From an uncultured Clostridia bacterium (GTDB lineage: Bacteria > Bacillota > Clostridia > Oscillospirales > Acutalibacteraceae): a DNA stretch of 64,000 nucleotides. The stretch lies in assembly GCA_947598155.1 (NCBI GenBank), contig CANQFC010000001.1, positions 124,001-188,000 of the forward strand, written 5' to 3'. Below, one piece after another: positions 45,053-54,751 of the stretch. The notes under the pieces were generated by a model. That model worked only from the letters and a program-made list of their open reading frames with translations. It searched no databases and was not told the origin of the DNA. Position 1 is the stretch's first letter. Every line of letters starts with the position of its first letter. The position numbers and the translations under genes were made by a program.

Positions 45053-45081
45053 TTGAAAAAGCGGGACAAGTTTCCTATAAT
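45053..45081 (+). promoter_or_regulatory. Promoter of the M3 peptidase gene
   Basis: TTGAAA (45053-45058) and TATAAT (45076-45081) are 17 bp apart, 33 bp before the start. Confidence 0.65.
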
Positions 45082-45114
45082 TTAGTCAAATAATGATTCA
45101 ATAAGGAGCAAATT

Positions 45115-46815
45115 ATGAAATTTAACGAAATGCGGTATGTTCATCTTGACATTGAAAGCTTGAAAGAAGAAATATGCAAATCGGTTAATAAATTTAAGTC
45201 GGCGGATACTTTTGAATGCGCTGACACAGCTTTCGCCGAATACGGCAGACTTGCGGACACGGTTGAAACACAGACGGCGCTCGCTTACATTCGCCATACG
45301 GTAAACACGCTTGATGAATTTTACGATAAGGAACAGGAATTTTTAGATGAAAATTTACCTGTATTAACGGAATATTTTCAAATGATGTCAAAAGCTTTGC
45401 TTGAAAGTCCGTTTAGAGATGAGTTCACCAAAAAATACGGCGAATTGATGTTTATTAACGAAGAAATGGATTTGAAAACATTTTCTCCCGAGATAGTAGG
45501 CGACCTTCAGGAGGAAAACAAGCTGACTACCGAATATGAAAAGCTCTTAGCGTCGGCTCAGATTGAATTTAATGGGAAAATCTGCACCGTTTCACAGCTT
45601 GCGCCGTATAAGCAGGATACTGATGATAAAATACGGCTTGAGGCTTGGACTGCGGAGGGGCGTTTTTATAAAGAAAATAAGGAACAGCTTGACAGTATTT
45701 TTGACAAGCTTGTGCGTCTTCGGAATAAAATAGCGAAAAATCTCGGACTTGAGGATTTTACACAGCTCGGCTATTACAGAATGAGAAGAAACAGCTATAC
45801 TAAAGAGGATGTTGCCAAATTCAGAGAGGCGGTGCAAAAATATTTAGTGCCGCTTGCGGATAAAATCTACCGTGAAACCGCAGAACGAATCGGCAGGCCG
45901 TATCCGCTCAATTACGCCGATTCCGCTCTGATGTTTAAAAGCGGCAATCCTAAACCGTCGGGAAACGCCGATGATATTTTGGCGGCGGCCAAGAATTTTT
46001 ACCGCACGCTTTCACCGGAAACGGCGGAATTTATCGACTTTATGTTTGAAAACGAGCTTTTAGACGTTCTCAGCAAAAAAGGTAAGGCGCAGGGCGGCTA
46101 CTGCATTGAAATTCCCGATTATAAAGCGGAGTTTATTTTTGCCAATTTCAACGGCACGTCAGACGATGTAGAAACTGTTACTCATGAGGCCGGCCACGCT
46201 TTTGCCGGATATACCGCCAGAAATATTTTTCCTGCGGCGCTTCGCTCGCCCACAATGGAATCCTGCGAAATACATTCAATGTCAATGGAGTTTTTCGCTT
46301 GGAAAGCCGCCGGCGAATTTTACGGAAAAGAGGCGGACAAATTTAAGTACAGCCACCTTGCGAGCGCTGTAAAATTTATTCCGTACGGCACAATGGTAGA
46401 CCATTTCCAGCACATCGTTTACGAGCGCCCCGAACTTACGCCTGAACAGCGGGATTCGGTTTGGGCGGAGCTTACGGGGGTTTATATGCCGTGGATAAAA
46501 CTTGGCGAAATCCCATTTTATGGTGACGGATGCGCTTGGCAAAGACAGCACCACATTTATTCAAGTCCGTTTTACTATATTGATTACTGTTTTGCGCAGA
46601 CGGTGGCTCTTGAGTTCTGGGCAATGATGCAAACGGATTGGGAAAAGGCGTGGGAAAGTTACAAAAAGCTTGTAGGCTTTGCGGGAACAAAGAAATTTAC
46701 GGAGCTTGTAAGCTCTTCGGGTCTTGACAATCCGTTTGATGAAAACACTCTGAGGTCGGTTTGCGAAACGGCGTCAAAATGGCTCAGTGAATTTGATAAA
46801 ACCAAGCTCGATTAG
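45115..46815 (+). CDS. M3 family oligoendopeptidase (PepF type)
   Basis: This 566-residue zinc peptidase has the active-site motif THEAGHAFAGY (about residues 358-368), with the third ligand Glu in PTMESCEIHSMSMEFF. It cleaves short peptides in the cytoplasm; no signal peptide. The length fits the shorter M3 oligoendopeptidases of Firmicutes. ATAAGGAG precedes the start. Single-gene unit with terminator. Confidence 0.93.
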   Translation: MKFNEMRYVHLDIESLKEEICKSVNKFKSADTFECADTAFAEYGRLADTVETQTALAYIRHTVNTLDEFYDKEQEFLDENLPVLTEYFQMMSKALLESPFRDEFTKKYGELMFINEEMDLKTFSPEIVGDLQEENKLTTEYEKLLASAQIEFNGKICTVSQLAPYKQDTDDKIRLEAWTAEGRFYKENKEQLDSIFDKLVRLRNKIAKNLGLEDFTQLGYYRMRRNSYTKEDVAKFREAVQKYLVPLADKIYRETAERIGRPYPLNYADSALMFKSGNPKPSGNADDILAAAKNFYRTLSPETAEFIDFMFENELLDVLSKKGKAQGGYCIEIPDYKAEFIFANFNGTSDDVETVTHEAGHAFAGYTARNIFPAALRSPTMESCEIHSMSMEFFAWKAAGEFYGKEADKFKYSHLASAVKFIPYGTMVDHFQHIVYERPELTPEQRDSVWAELTGVYMPWIKLGEIPFYGDGCAWQRQHHIYSSPFYYIDYCFAQTVALEFWAMMQTDWEKAWESYKKLVGFAGTKKFTELVSSSGLDNPFDENTLRSVCETASKWLSEFDKTKLD

Positions 46816-46835
46816 TTTGGAAAAGCAAGAAAAAC

Positions 46836-46872
46836 GCCGCGGACTGTGCAAAGTCTGCGGCGGCTTTCTTTT
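46836..46872 (+). terminator. Terminator after the M3 peptidase gene
   Basis: A 10-bp stem GCCGCGGACT / AGTCTGCGGC (46836-46845, 46852-46861, one G-U) is followed by GGCTTTCTTTT. Confidence 0.8.
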
Positions 46873-46922
46873 GGGGTACAAAAAATATTTATGTAATTTT
46901 CGGCAAACAGAGTTGTATCTAT

Positions 46923-46941
46923 AATATGCTTATAGCATATT
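46923..46941. promoter_or_regulatory. Perfect palindrome upstream of the pilus locus
   Basis: AATATGC-TTATA-GCATATT, seven-base arms. It lies about 130 bp upstream of the pilus promoter and may be an operator. Confidence 0.3.
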
Positions 46942-46980
46942 GCCTTGCAGAGTATTGAAAGGGAATAAAAATTATAGTAC

Positions 46981-47004
46981 AATGTGGCAAACCCCTTATT
47001 GAAT
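46981..47004 (+). repeat. Dispersed palindromic repeat, copy 6 (degenerate)
   Basis: AATGTGGCAAACCCC then TTATTGAAT. The first half has decayed compared with the other copies. Confidence 0.5.
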
Positions 47005-47073
47005 CTTGTAAAAACAATGGACGCAATATTGTTGCAAAAAGTCAACATTTTTGTGAACAATTTGTTAAAACAT

Positions 47074-47102
47074 TTGATAAAAGCTAAAATGGGTACTATA
47101 AT
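47074..47102 (+). promoter_or_regulatory. Promoter of the pilus operon
   Basis: TTGATA (47074-47079) and TATAAT (47097-47102) are exactly 17 bp apart. The leader from here to the first start is about 100 bases and includes repeat copy 7. It is flanked by inverted copies 6 and 7 of the dispersed repeat. Confidence 0.7.
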
Positions 47103-47113
47103 GTTGTATTGTT

Positions 47114-47136
47114 TCAATCAAGGGCTTTCCCCGTCC
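47114..47136 (-). repeat. Dispersed palindromic repeat, copy 7 (reverse)
   Basis: On the minus strand it reads AGGACGGGGAAAGCCC then TTGATTGA. It lies in the predicted 5' leader of the pilus mRNA. Confidence 0.55.
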
Positions 47137-47209
47137 TGTATGTATTAAAAAAACGATTATAACGATTATTATATATGAACTTGGAACTCTGTGGAGGTAA
47201 CTGAAAACC

Positions 47210-50200
47210 ATGAGGCTGTTTCGTCGCATAGAAAAAATAATATTGCAAATTAACAGCGAAAGAACGGAAAAACACGGGCGCCGTTTTCTTTCGCTGATGC
47301 TTTGCCTTTGTATAGTTATTTCAATAGCAGGCGTCACAATACTTGCGAATGCCGTCGCGTCTGCCGCGCCTGCGGCAACAGCGGAAACGCAGACGAGAGA
47401 AGTCGACGTCAACGCTTATCCCGACGGTATGACGGTTTCTTTTGATGTAGATACTTCCACCGCCGCGGACGGATGGCTCTATTATTGGGGAAATGAATCA
47501 ACAAAACACTACACCGGCGTAGAGCTTAAGGACGGTCAAATAACCGCCATATATAAAAAGGCGAATAACAATCCCATTCCGGCAGGAGCGCTTGAACCGG
47601 GCGTCAATCATCATATCACCGTGACATACACCGCAATTCCTACCGACGGAACAAGCCAGCTGATTATGGCGCTGTATGTAGACGGGCGCAAGATAGGTGA
47701 ATTTCCGAGACTGGGAAGTTTTTTTGATGAGACGCTTACTTTCACATATACTGTTCCCGAAATCACTATTGACAATGGGATAAAGAATGAGCATCAAATC
47801 GCTGTGGACGCCGGAATCGCCCCGAAAGACATCTTCATTTGGTTTGACGCCACCCTGGGTAACGGCGTCGGCGACCCATACAACGCCGCAGTCAACCGAA
47901 TTGCGACTTACGATTTTATTAAAAACGGTGACGGCAGTTGGTCCGTTAAGCTCCCCGGGCCCGATGATGTGTGGAAAAACACAAGCGTTACGCACGATTA
48001 TACGCTTGCCGGGTGGTACGACATCTACTCAAAAGAATATTATAAGCCGGGCGAGACCGTCTCTGTAAACGCATTGGGCAATGATGAGAGCCACAACACC
48101 GTCTTTTACGCCGACTGGTGGGCGGCGGATTACAATTTCAATGACGATACTAAGGAAACCTTGCCAAACGGCAGATTTGACCGAGGCAACAGCTTTATTT
48201 CTACAACCGTTTTTGACTACAACGAGTTGTATAACACAACCTCCGCCAATGTCAGCTCAACTCAGTTAGATGAGAGCGGACACAAAGAAACTTGGACCGC
48301 TACGAATGAACGCATTGCATTCTCAAATTATCGTAAGAGCTCTGTCTTAAATCCGTCCGGCTTGACAGGAATGAACAAAAGTCAGGGCAGTAGCGGAGAC
48401 AACAGCGTCGTTTTTCCGGGCAAAATCACCTCCGATTTGTGGGAAAAAGGTGTAAAAGAGCTTTTTGAGAATAAGGAGCCTCTCCCCATGGGCGTTAAAT
48501 GTGTGGGTGAAGGCAATTCCCTTTACCAATACAACCGCACAACCGGGTTTTACTACTACGATTCCAGACTGAACGCCGCATCCTACGACCAAAGCCAAAA
48601 TAAGTTTCACGTCTATAACACAACGGAGAGCGTCACTGAAACCGGAACCAAATCGGCTTTTGTGCCATTTAACAAAGGAAAGGAAAGCTACGACAGCGGT
48701 TCAGAAGTGAACTACTGGTTCGGATTTTCCTCAGAGATTAACTTTAGCCTTCAGTATGCTCTCACTGATGATAATATTAACAGCGGTAAGGTGAATATGG
48801 CCGAGCGCAGTAACGGCTCAAGCTTGGCCGATATGGTTTTCACCTTTGCGGGCGACGACGACGTATATGTGTTCATTGACGATGAGCTTTGGCTGGATAT
48901 GGGCGGTATTCACGATGTGGTGTTCGGCGAAATCAACTTTACCAAAGGAACCGTTACTTACGGTCAAAGCGGCGCCGCAATCGCAAACACGGGTGAATAC
49001 GGCACCGGTGTTCCTCCGACCGTAACGGCAGGGTCGGGCGTAACAACCCAAAAATACATTTCCGAGCTTGAAGCAGGTGATCACACCCTGCGGATATGCT
49101 ATATGGAGCGCGGCGCAGGCGGCTCCAACTGCGCGATTTACTTTAACATTCAGCCTGAAATGCGGCAGCAGATTTACAAGGTAGACGAGGACGGCAACGG
49201 TATTGCCGGCACGGAGTTCACCTTATATGCGGCAAAGGAAGGTTCGGCATATATCAGTGATAAACAGCACCATGAGGCAAAAGAATTTGAAATTGCCGAT
49301 TCTAAGCCTATTACAGTTGTCACAACAAGAGAAGGGGAGTTTGACCCAACAAAACCCTCTGAAATGCAGGACAAAGGCTATGCAGACTTAGTGGGCGAAA
49401 ACGGAAAAAACATCAACTTCCGAGGCCTTGCGAATGACGGAAATATATACTACATTCTCCGTGAGACAGGGACTAATCCGGAGTACCGCGGGCTTTTAAA
49501 GGACGTTGTGTTAAAATTCGACCCCGACCTAAGCACATTTGAGGTAGTAAACCAGTTTGAGGTGGGCGCTTATGCCAGCTTCAATACCATAATGACGGAT
49601 AGTCAGGATGCGCTTTACTTCGCTTCGCTGAATGAGAACGGCACCACCTCCCCGGATACGGCTCACCCGATAACAACTACGGATCAGGAAGACTCCTTGC
49701 TGTTTGCCGTACCCCTGATTAAAATAACGCAAAACGGGCAAGTCGGGTGGTACCCGGTATATGGCAGTAATACGCAGGGCTTTACCATCGTAAACATATA
49801 TTCAAGCGAAGATTACCCCGGCGCAGACAAAAACTCAGCCGCCGCCAAAAGCTGGGCGCTGCGACACAACATTATGGCGACGGTGCTTCGGCAGGCCGCC
49901 AGTAAGGTTGCGCCGGACTGGGTTTACCAGTTTGACGAGAACATCAGCAAATTTACCGCTACGTTCCAAAATCTGCCGGGCAATCCCATGCGTTATGTGG
50001 CGAACAACAAAGACGATCCTTCAAAAGCGGATATAGTGTTGGCAGGATTTATGGTGGACGGAGGCTCGCTTATATCGCTCGTTCAGGGTATCGACAATAA
50101 AGTTGTTCTTGAGGGTATGGACGACGCGGAAAAATACGCGGCGCTCCAGAATACGCTGAACAGCTGGAGCGAAGGCAACTGGGCGACTGTATTTGACGAG

Positions 50201-52441
50201 CGCATTGCCGAAGACCCAAACGGCCGTGGCGATAGCTGGAAAGCGCTGAAGAATGTTATCGACACAGCGTATCGTGAGGGGAGCCCCGAGACCGATGACT
50301 ATAATTATGGCTACAATCTTGTGGACATCAGCGGATTTGAACGCTATTACTCCAGCACAATATATATACCCAATGAAATTCGTGATTTGCGGATTCAAAA
50401 GCGCGATCAGTACGGAAACGGGCTGAACGGCGCGCAGTTTTCTCTGTTTGGCAGTTTTGAGGACGCAGTAAACGGGGATAACGCCTTGGCAACGGGTAAA
50501 ACGGGCGTTGTAAACGGCACGAACGGCGTTCTGCTTTTGGGTCCGAAGGACGTGGACGACGATTCTAAAGACGGCGGATTTGTTTATGTTAACTGGGAAA
50601 CGCAGGTCGGCCACGGCGAAGGCGATGGCGGCCGCACATTTTGGATAAAGGAAACCCAAGCTCCGGAAGGATATGAAGTCAATCCCTCAATTATTCAAGT
50701 GTATGTCGGCGAGCAGACGATTTACGCCAATGCAAGCGGCTATAAGGCCGGAGCAGACGGTAAGCCGGTTCTCATAGACGATTATTCGGATTATTACACA
50801 AACGGCGAGAACGATAAAGGAAAGTTGGAAAATCTTCAGTCCGGAACCAAATACAACACCGACGGCGTGTCGGTGCGCAGTTCTGTGGGCAAACTGTTCC
50901 AGTCTATGGCAAAATACGCCGATATGATTGTTGACTCCACGCTGGTAGACATCACAGCGCGGGACTATATCTTCGTGAACACCGAGGACAGCCGCACTCA
51001 ACTTCCGGAGGGTGTCAACAAGCCGTATTGGAGCTTTGCCGGAGAGAACGGAAAAGAAAATAAACACAATTTCAACCTCCACTATTGGGGCGACGCTATG
51101 GCTTATGTGTCTTCCGATTACAGCTCGGATCACAACACCGCGGGCAGTAAAACAGGGATTTACGCCAGTACCAACAACGGATTTATGTATCTGCGCCCCA
51201 CGCAAACACCGAGTAAAAATGATGTTGGATTTGATGAATCTACCAATCCGTTCAGTTACGAAGAAAATCACCCGGATTATAAATTCTCCACCCGCCGAAC
51301 TTCTTTGAGAGAATCGGACGGTTCGGCAACGGACATCTCCGACTTGTTCTCACCGTCCACGGTTGTTGTTGTAGAGGACGTAAAGACGGGTACGCTGACT
51401 GTGGAAAAGCAGATTGAAAACGCCGACGATGACCGCGATCCGAAAACCGATTTCGATTTTACGGTTGAGCTAAAGACGCCTGTCGGAAAGGCGGCTCTGC
51501 AAAAGGATTTACTGTCAGCAGAAAAGATTTCAAACGGCGAATCGGCCGAAACACCTCTCACATGGACAGAAGTCAAAGACGGCGAAGGCAATGTAACGGG
51601 GTTCAAAACCGAATTTAAGCTGAAACACGGCGAAAGCATAAAAATTTCCGGCTTAATATACGGTACGGACTATACGGTTTGTGAAAAGTCGGCAAGCGGA
51701 TATAAATTATTGGACGTGAAAAACGGCGAAAAAGAGTCCGTCACATTTGACGCGAAAGCTCTAAGTACTGTCGGCAAAATCGGTGAAACAGAAGAAGGTT
51801 CTGGGGCCGAGGCGAATGCTCACCGTATTTTTGTCAATGAGCCGACAGGAACGCTCACTGTGGAAAAATATATACATAACGACGACCGCTGGACTGTGAG
51901 TACAGCATTTGAATTTAAAGTTACGCTTACCGCAGAGAAAGGAAAATATCTTGATACCTCCGCCCTTACAGTTATGAAGTTTAAGAAAACAGAGGGCGGC
52001 TCGGAAACAAGTGAATCTGTCGCAGACTGGAAGTGGGAAGAAACCAAAACCGACGGCGAAAATGTAACAGAGGTAACCGCCGCCTTTAGTTTACAGCACG
52101 GCGAAAGAATAGTCATAGGCGAAATTCCTTACGGAACAGAATATAAGGCCGCAGAGACCAAAAGTAACGGATATTACCTTGAACACGTCGCAGACAATCC
52201 TAAAGATGAAGTCGGTTCGGACGGCAAATATCTCAAGCTCAACCTCTTCACCCACAGCGTAAGCGGAACCGTCGCGAAGGACAATAAAGATGCGTATCTG
52301 TTCTTCAACAATTCGAAACCGTTTTTGCCGTTCACAGGCGGGTTCGGCGTGGAGATATTCTATTGTATCGGCGCTGTCTTACTGTTAGGTTCCATAGTGA
52401 TTTTGGCGGTTCGCCGCAGAAAACGCAGGTTGCATATTTAA
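47210..52441 (+). CDS. Giant LPXTG pilus-tip-like adhesin with fibro-slime and SpaA/Cna-B domains
   Basis: The 1743-residue protein has a long signal peptide (hydrophobic core about 27-50). The N-terminal 450 residues are beta-rich and unassigned. A PA14/fibro-slime-like module follows (about 460-650; FAGDDDVYVFIDDELWLDMG and LEAGDHTLRICYMERGAGG), then Cna-B/SpaA-type domains (about 650-760 and 1055-1175; KVDEDGNGIAGTEFTLYA and KRDQYGNGLNGAQFSLFG, with APEGYE). Two similar C-terminal repeats begin GTLTVEKQIEN (about 1394) and GTLTVEKYIHN (about 1547). The sorting signal LPFTG lies at 1706-1710, followed by a span and RRRKRR. First gene of the sortase locus, so a tip adhesin is likely; the ligand is unknown. 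Confidence 0.88.
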   Translation: MRLFRRIEKIILQINSERTEKHGRRFLSLMLCLCIVISIAGVTILANAVASAAPAATAETQTREVDVNAYPDGMTVSFDVDTSTAADGWLYYWGNESTKHYTGVELKDGQITAIYKKANNNPIPAGALEPGVNHHITVTYTAIPTDGTSQLIMALYVDGRKIGEFPRLGSFFDETLTFTYTVPEITIDNGIKNEHQIAVDAGIAPKDIFIWFDATLGNGVGDPYNAAVNRIATYDFIKNGDGSWSVKLPGPDDVWKNTSVTHDYTLAGWYDIYSKEYYKPGETVSVNALGNDESHNTVFYADWWAADYNFNDDTKETLPNGRFDRGNSFISTTVFDYNELYNTTSANVSSTQLDESGHKETWTATNERIAFSNYRKSSVLNPSGLTGMNKSQGSSGDNSVVFPGKITSDLWEKGVKELFENKEPLPMGVKCVGEGNSLYQYNRTTGFYYYDSRLNAASYDQSQNKFHVYNTTESVTETGTKSAFVPFNKGKESYDSGSEVNYWFGFSSEINFSLQYALTDDNINSGKVNMAERSNGSSLADMVFTFAGDDDVYVFIDDELWLDMGGIHDVVFGEINFTKGTVTYGQSGAAIANTGEYGTGVPPTVTAGSGVTTQKYISELEAGDHTLRICYMERGAGGSNCAIYFNIQPEMRQQIYKVDEDGNGIAGTEFTLYAAKEGSAYISDKQHHEAKEFEIADSKPITVVTTREGEFDPTKPSEMQDKGYADLVGENGKNINFRGLANDGNIYYILRETGTNPEYRGLLKDVVLKFDPDLSTFEVVNQFEVGAYASFNTIMTDSQDALYFASLNENGTTSPDTAHPITTTDQEDSLLFAVPLIKITQNGQVGWYPVYGSNTQGFTIVNIYSSEDYPGADKNSAAAKSWALRHNIMATVLRQAASKVAPDWVYQFDENISKFTATFQNLPGNPMRYVANNKDDPSKADIVLAGFMVDGGSLISLVQGIDNKVVLEGMDDAEKYAALQNTLNSWSEGNWATVFDERIAEDPNGRGDSWKALKNVIDTAYREGSPETDDYNYGYNLVDISGFERYYSSTIYIPNEIRDLRIQKRDQYGNGLNGAQFSLFGSFEDAVNGDNALATGKTGVVNGTNGVLLLGPKDVDDDSKDGGFVYVNWETQVGHGEGDGGRTFWIKETQAPEGYEVNPSIIQVYVGEQTIYANASGYKAGADGKPVLIDDYSDYYTNGENDKGKLENLQSGTKYNTDGVSVRSSVGKLFQSMAKYADMIVDSTLVDITARDYIFVNTEDSRTQLPEGVNKPYWSFAGENGKENKHNFNLHYWGDAMAYVSSDYSSDHNTAGSKTGIYASTNNGFMYLRPTQTPSKNDVGFDESTNPFSYEENHPDYKFSTRRTSLRESDGSATDISDLFSPSTVVVVEDVKTGTLTVEKQIENADDDRDPKTDFDFTVELKTPVGKAALQKDLLSAEKISNGESAETPLTWTEVKDGEGNVTGFKTEFKLKHGESIKISGLIYGTDYTVCEKSASGYKLLDVKNGEKESVTFDAKALSTVGKIGETEEGSGAEANAHRIFVNEPTGTLTVEKYIHNDDRWTVSTAFEFKVTLTAEKGKYLDTSALTVMKFKKTEGGSETSESVADWKWEETKTDGENVTEVTAAFSLQHGERIVIGEIPYGTEYKAAETKSNGYYLEHVADNPKDEVGSDGKYLKLNLFTHSVSGTVAKDNKDAYLFFNNSKPFLPFTGGFGVEIFYCIGAVLLLGSIVILAVRRRKRRLHI

Positions 52442-52612
52442 CGGTAAACAATAAAATCCCAAACTGTGTACACGGGCGGAAAATTCAACAAATAATGCGC
52501 CGCCGATAGTTGTAATGTGCAAAAGAATGAGGCAAAGCTCTGTGTGAGAACAGCCGATTTCTGTAAATATAAATCAGCTAAAAAAATATTTACATAAAGG
52601 AGAATGAAAGTT

Positions 52613-54682
52613 ATGAAAATTTCAAAAAACTCTTTTTCAAAACTGCTAAGTCTGGCATTGGTGTTCCTGCTTGCCTTTACGGCAGTTGTTCCCGCAATGG
52701 CATTACCTGTGGAAAAGCAGAAGCCTTTGACGATCACCATCAAAAATAATGAGGGTTTGCCTGAGATGAAGACTGAACAGTTCACCGCTTATCAGCTTTT
52801 TACAGGCACGCCTCAAAAGTCTGAGGGAGCGCCTGAGCCTAACCCAAATCAGACTGAAAACGAATGGAATGCGGAAAATTGGAACAATTACACCTTGGCC
52901 GATATTGAGTGGGGTGTAAATATTAAAGGTTCCGAACTTCTGAACGGGCTTAAATCAGGCGGTATCACTAAAGCTGAGTGGCCTGGATTCTTCAGCCCCG
53001 AAGGCGAAAATATTATTCAGAAGTACTTGGAAACAAATAATTTAGGCACCGCCGCCGATTTGGCCGCTTTCTTAGTTGGTCAAAGCAACGCCTTTTTACA
53101 GCAATTCTCACGATTTGTAATGGAGGGCAGTGAAACAGGCGCAAAGGGCTCAGGATTTAAAGACGGCGAAGGCACAAAATCCCAATTAACCAATGACGCG
53201 AGCGACCCGTCGGAAGATGAATCAACTATCGAAGTCACCGACGCCGGATATTACTTGATTGTTGAAAACGGCACGCATACATCTGCCGACGCCGTATCGG
53301 AATACATTTTGGCAGTATTGGGCGATCAGGTTATCAATTTGAAAGTTTCCGTACCTACATTGGAAAAGAATATTGTAAGCGGCGGCAAGCTTTTGAAAGG
53401 CGACTCCGTCGGTGTAAGCGACACGGTAACATATCAGATAACAGGCACTCTTCCCAAGAATTTCGCCGATTTTGCAAGCTATAAATATTCGTTCCACGAT
53501 ACGCTCGGCAAGGGCTTGACCTTTACCGAAGATAAGGGCAATATGGAAGTTACCGTTACCGTCAACAAAGAAGACGGCACGGCGCTTACTTATCAGATTG
53601 ATAAAAACGATGATACAGGTTATCAGGTTACATCAAGTACCGACGCCGACAAAACGCTTGTAGAAATCGCATTCGGCGATCTTATAAAGCTGAACGGTAA
53701 GCAGATTAAACCGACAACTAAACCCGATTCCGAGCCTATTCCGTTTAGTGAGGCAAAATCTTACGACAAGGGCGGCGTCACCGTCACCGTTAAATATGAC
53801 GTAACAGTAAACAGCAATGCCGTTATAGGCAAAGACGGCAATTCCAACAGCGTTTACCTTGAATATTCCAATGATTTGAACCACAGTGATTCTATGGCTC
53901 AAACGAAAGCAAGAGAAGTAAAGGTATATTCCTTTGCGCTTGACCTTACAAAAACGGCGGCGGATAAAGCCATCTCCGCGAACGGCTTGCCCGGCGCAGG
54001 ATTTGTACTGAGCAAAAAGATTGGCGAAGATACCTATTACGCTCAGTTTACGGACATAAAAGACGGTGGCAGCGTCACCGAACGCCGCTTAACCGGCTGG
54101 GTTAAGCAGGGCACCTCAGGCGGGGAAGTCAATGTAAACGGGTTAATAGATACCTATAAGTCGAGCAAAAAGAAATGGAACAATGCGTCTGATACAGATA
54201 AGGCTGATCCCGCCTCTGAAGTAAGCAGAAATTTGACCGCGGCAGAGACGGCTCTTTCCGCCTATTTGCTGAAATCCGGCAATGAAGGTAAAATTCCGTT
54301 AATCAGCGGCATAGACGCAGACAAATACATACTTTCCGAGGTTATTATTCCTGACGGTTACAACAAAATGGACGATATAGAGTTCACCGTTGAGGCTAAA
54401 ACACAGACAGACGCTCTTGACGGCGCAGAGGCGGCTCCTCAGCTTGTAAGTCTTTCGGCGTCAACCTCTGCTGAAAGGCCTGATGTTAAGTTTGAAACGG
54501 GAAATGTCGAGAACGGACAAATCAAAGGTGTACTTCAAAACCAAAAAGCGCCTTTCCTGCCCTTCACAGGCGGCATAGGCACAATGATTTTCTATATTCT
54601 CGGCGTGTCGTTGATTGCAGGCGCAGTCATTTACCTTGCAATCTCTTTCAAAAAGCGCAAAAAAGCCAAAGATAATGCTTAA
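52613..54682 (+). CDS. Major (backbone) pilin, isopeptide-forming, LPFTG anchored
   Basis: From the ATG at 52613 (AAAGGAGA nine bases upstream) the protein is 689 residues with a signal peptide ending near AMALPVEK. The middle contains a FimA-type isopeptide domain (YQITGTLPKNFADFASYKY, about 285-310) and the strand EVKVYSFALDLTK, which resembles the pilin-motif region whose lysine is joined to the next subunit. A Cna-B-like domain precedes the sorting signal LPFTGGIGT, a span and KKRKKAK. It is the likely shaft subunit, polymerised by the class C sortases downstream. Confidence 0.88.
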   Translation: MKISKNSFSKLLSLALVFLLAFTAVVPAMALPVEKQKPLTITIKNNEGLPEMKTEQFTAYQLFTGTPQKSEGAPEPNPNQTENEWNAENWNNYTLADIEWGVNIKGSELLNGLKSGGITKAEWPGFFSPEGENIIQKYLETNNLGTAADLAAFLVGQSNAFLQQFSRFVMEGSETGAKGSGFKDGEGTKSQLTNDASDPSEDESTIEVTDAGYYLIVENGTHTSADAVSEYILAVLGDQVINLKVSVPTLEKNIVSGGKLLKGDSVGVSDTVTYQITGTLPKNFADFASYKYSFHDTLGKGLTFTEDKGNMEVTVTVNKEDGTALTYQIDKNDDTGYQVTSSTDADKTLVEIAFGDLIKLNGKQIKPTTKPDSEPIPFSEAKSYDKGGVTVTVKYDVTVNSNAVIGKDGNSNSVYLEYSNDLNHSDSMAQTKAREVKVYSFALDLTKTAADKAISANGLPGAGFVLSKKIGEDTYYAQFTDIKDGGSVTERRLTGWVKQGTSGGEVNVNGLIDTYKSSKKKWNNASDTDKADPASEVSRNLTAAETALSAYLLKSGNEGKIPLISGIDADKYILSEVIIPDGYNKMDDIEFTVEAKTQTDALDGAEAAPQLVSLSASTSAERPDVKFETGNVENGQIKGVLQNQKAPFLPFTGGIGTMIFYILGVSLIAGAVIYLAISFKKRKKAKDNA

Positions 54683-54706
54683 CTAAAGCTTACAGTCCGT
54701 CTACAC

Positions 54707-54730
54707 TCCGGGAGATAAATTTCTCCCGGA
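54707..54730 (+). other. Intercistronic hairpin between pilin and sortase genes
   Basis: A perfect 9-bp stem TCCGGGAGA / TCTCCCGGA with loop TAAATT is not followed by a T-run. It lies 22 bases before the sortase start and could protect pilin mRNA or reduce read-through. Confidence 0.55.
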
Positions 54731-54751
54731 TACGGCGGCAGGGAGTGCCTT

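Noticed and set aside
50021-50659. A 212-residue minus-strand frame within the giant adhesin gene
   Set aside because: It is antisense to a repetitive beta-rich coding region, with no start signal.
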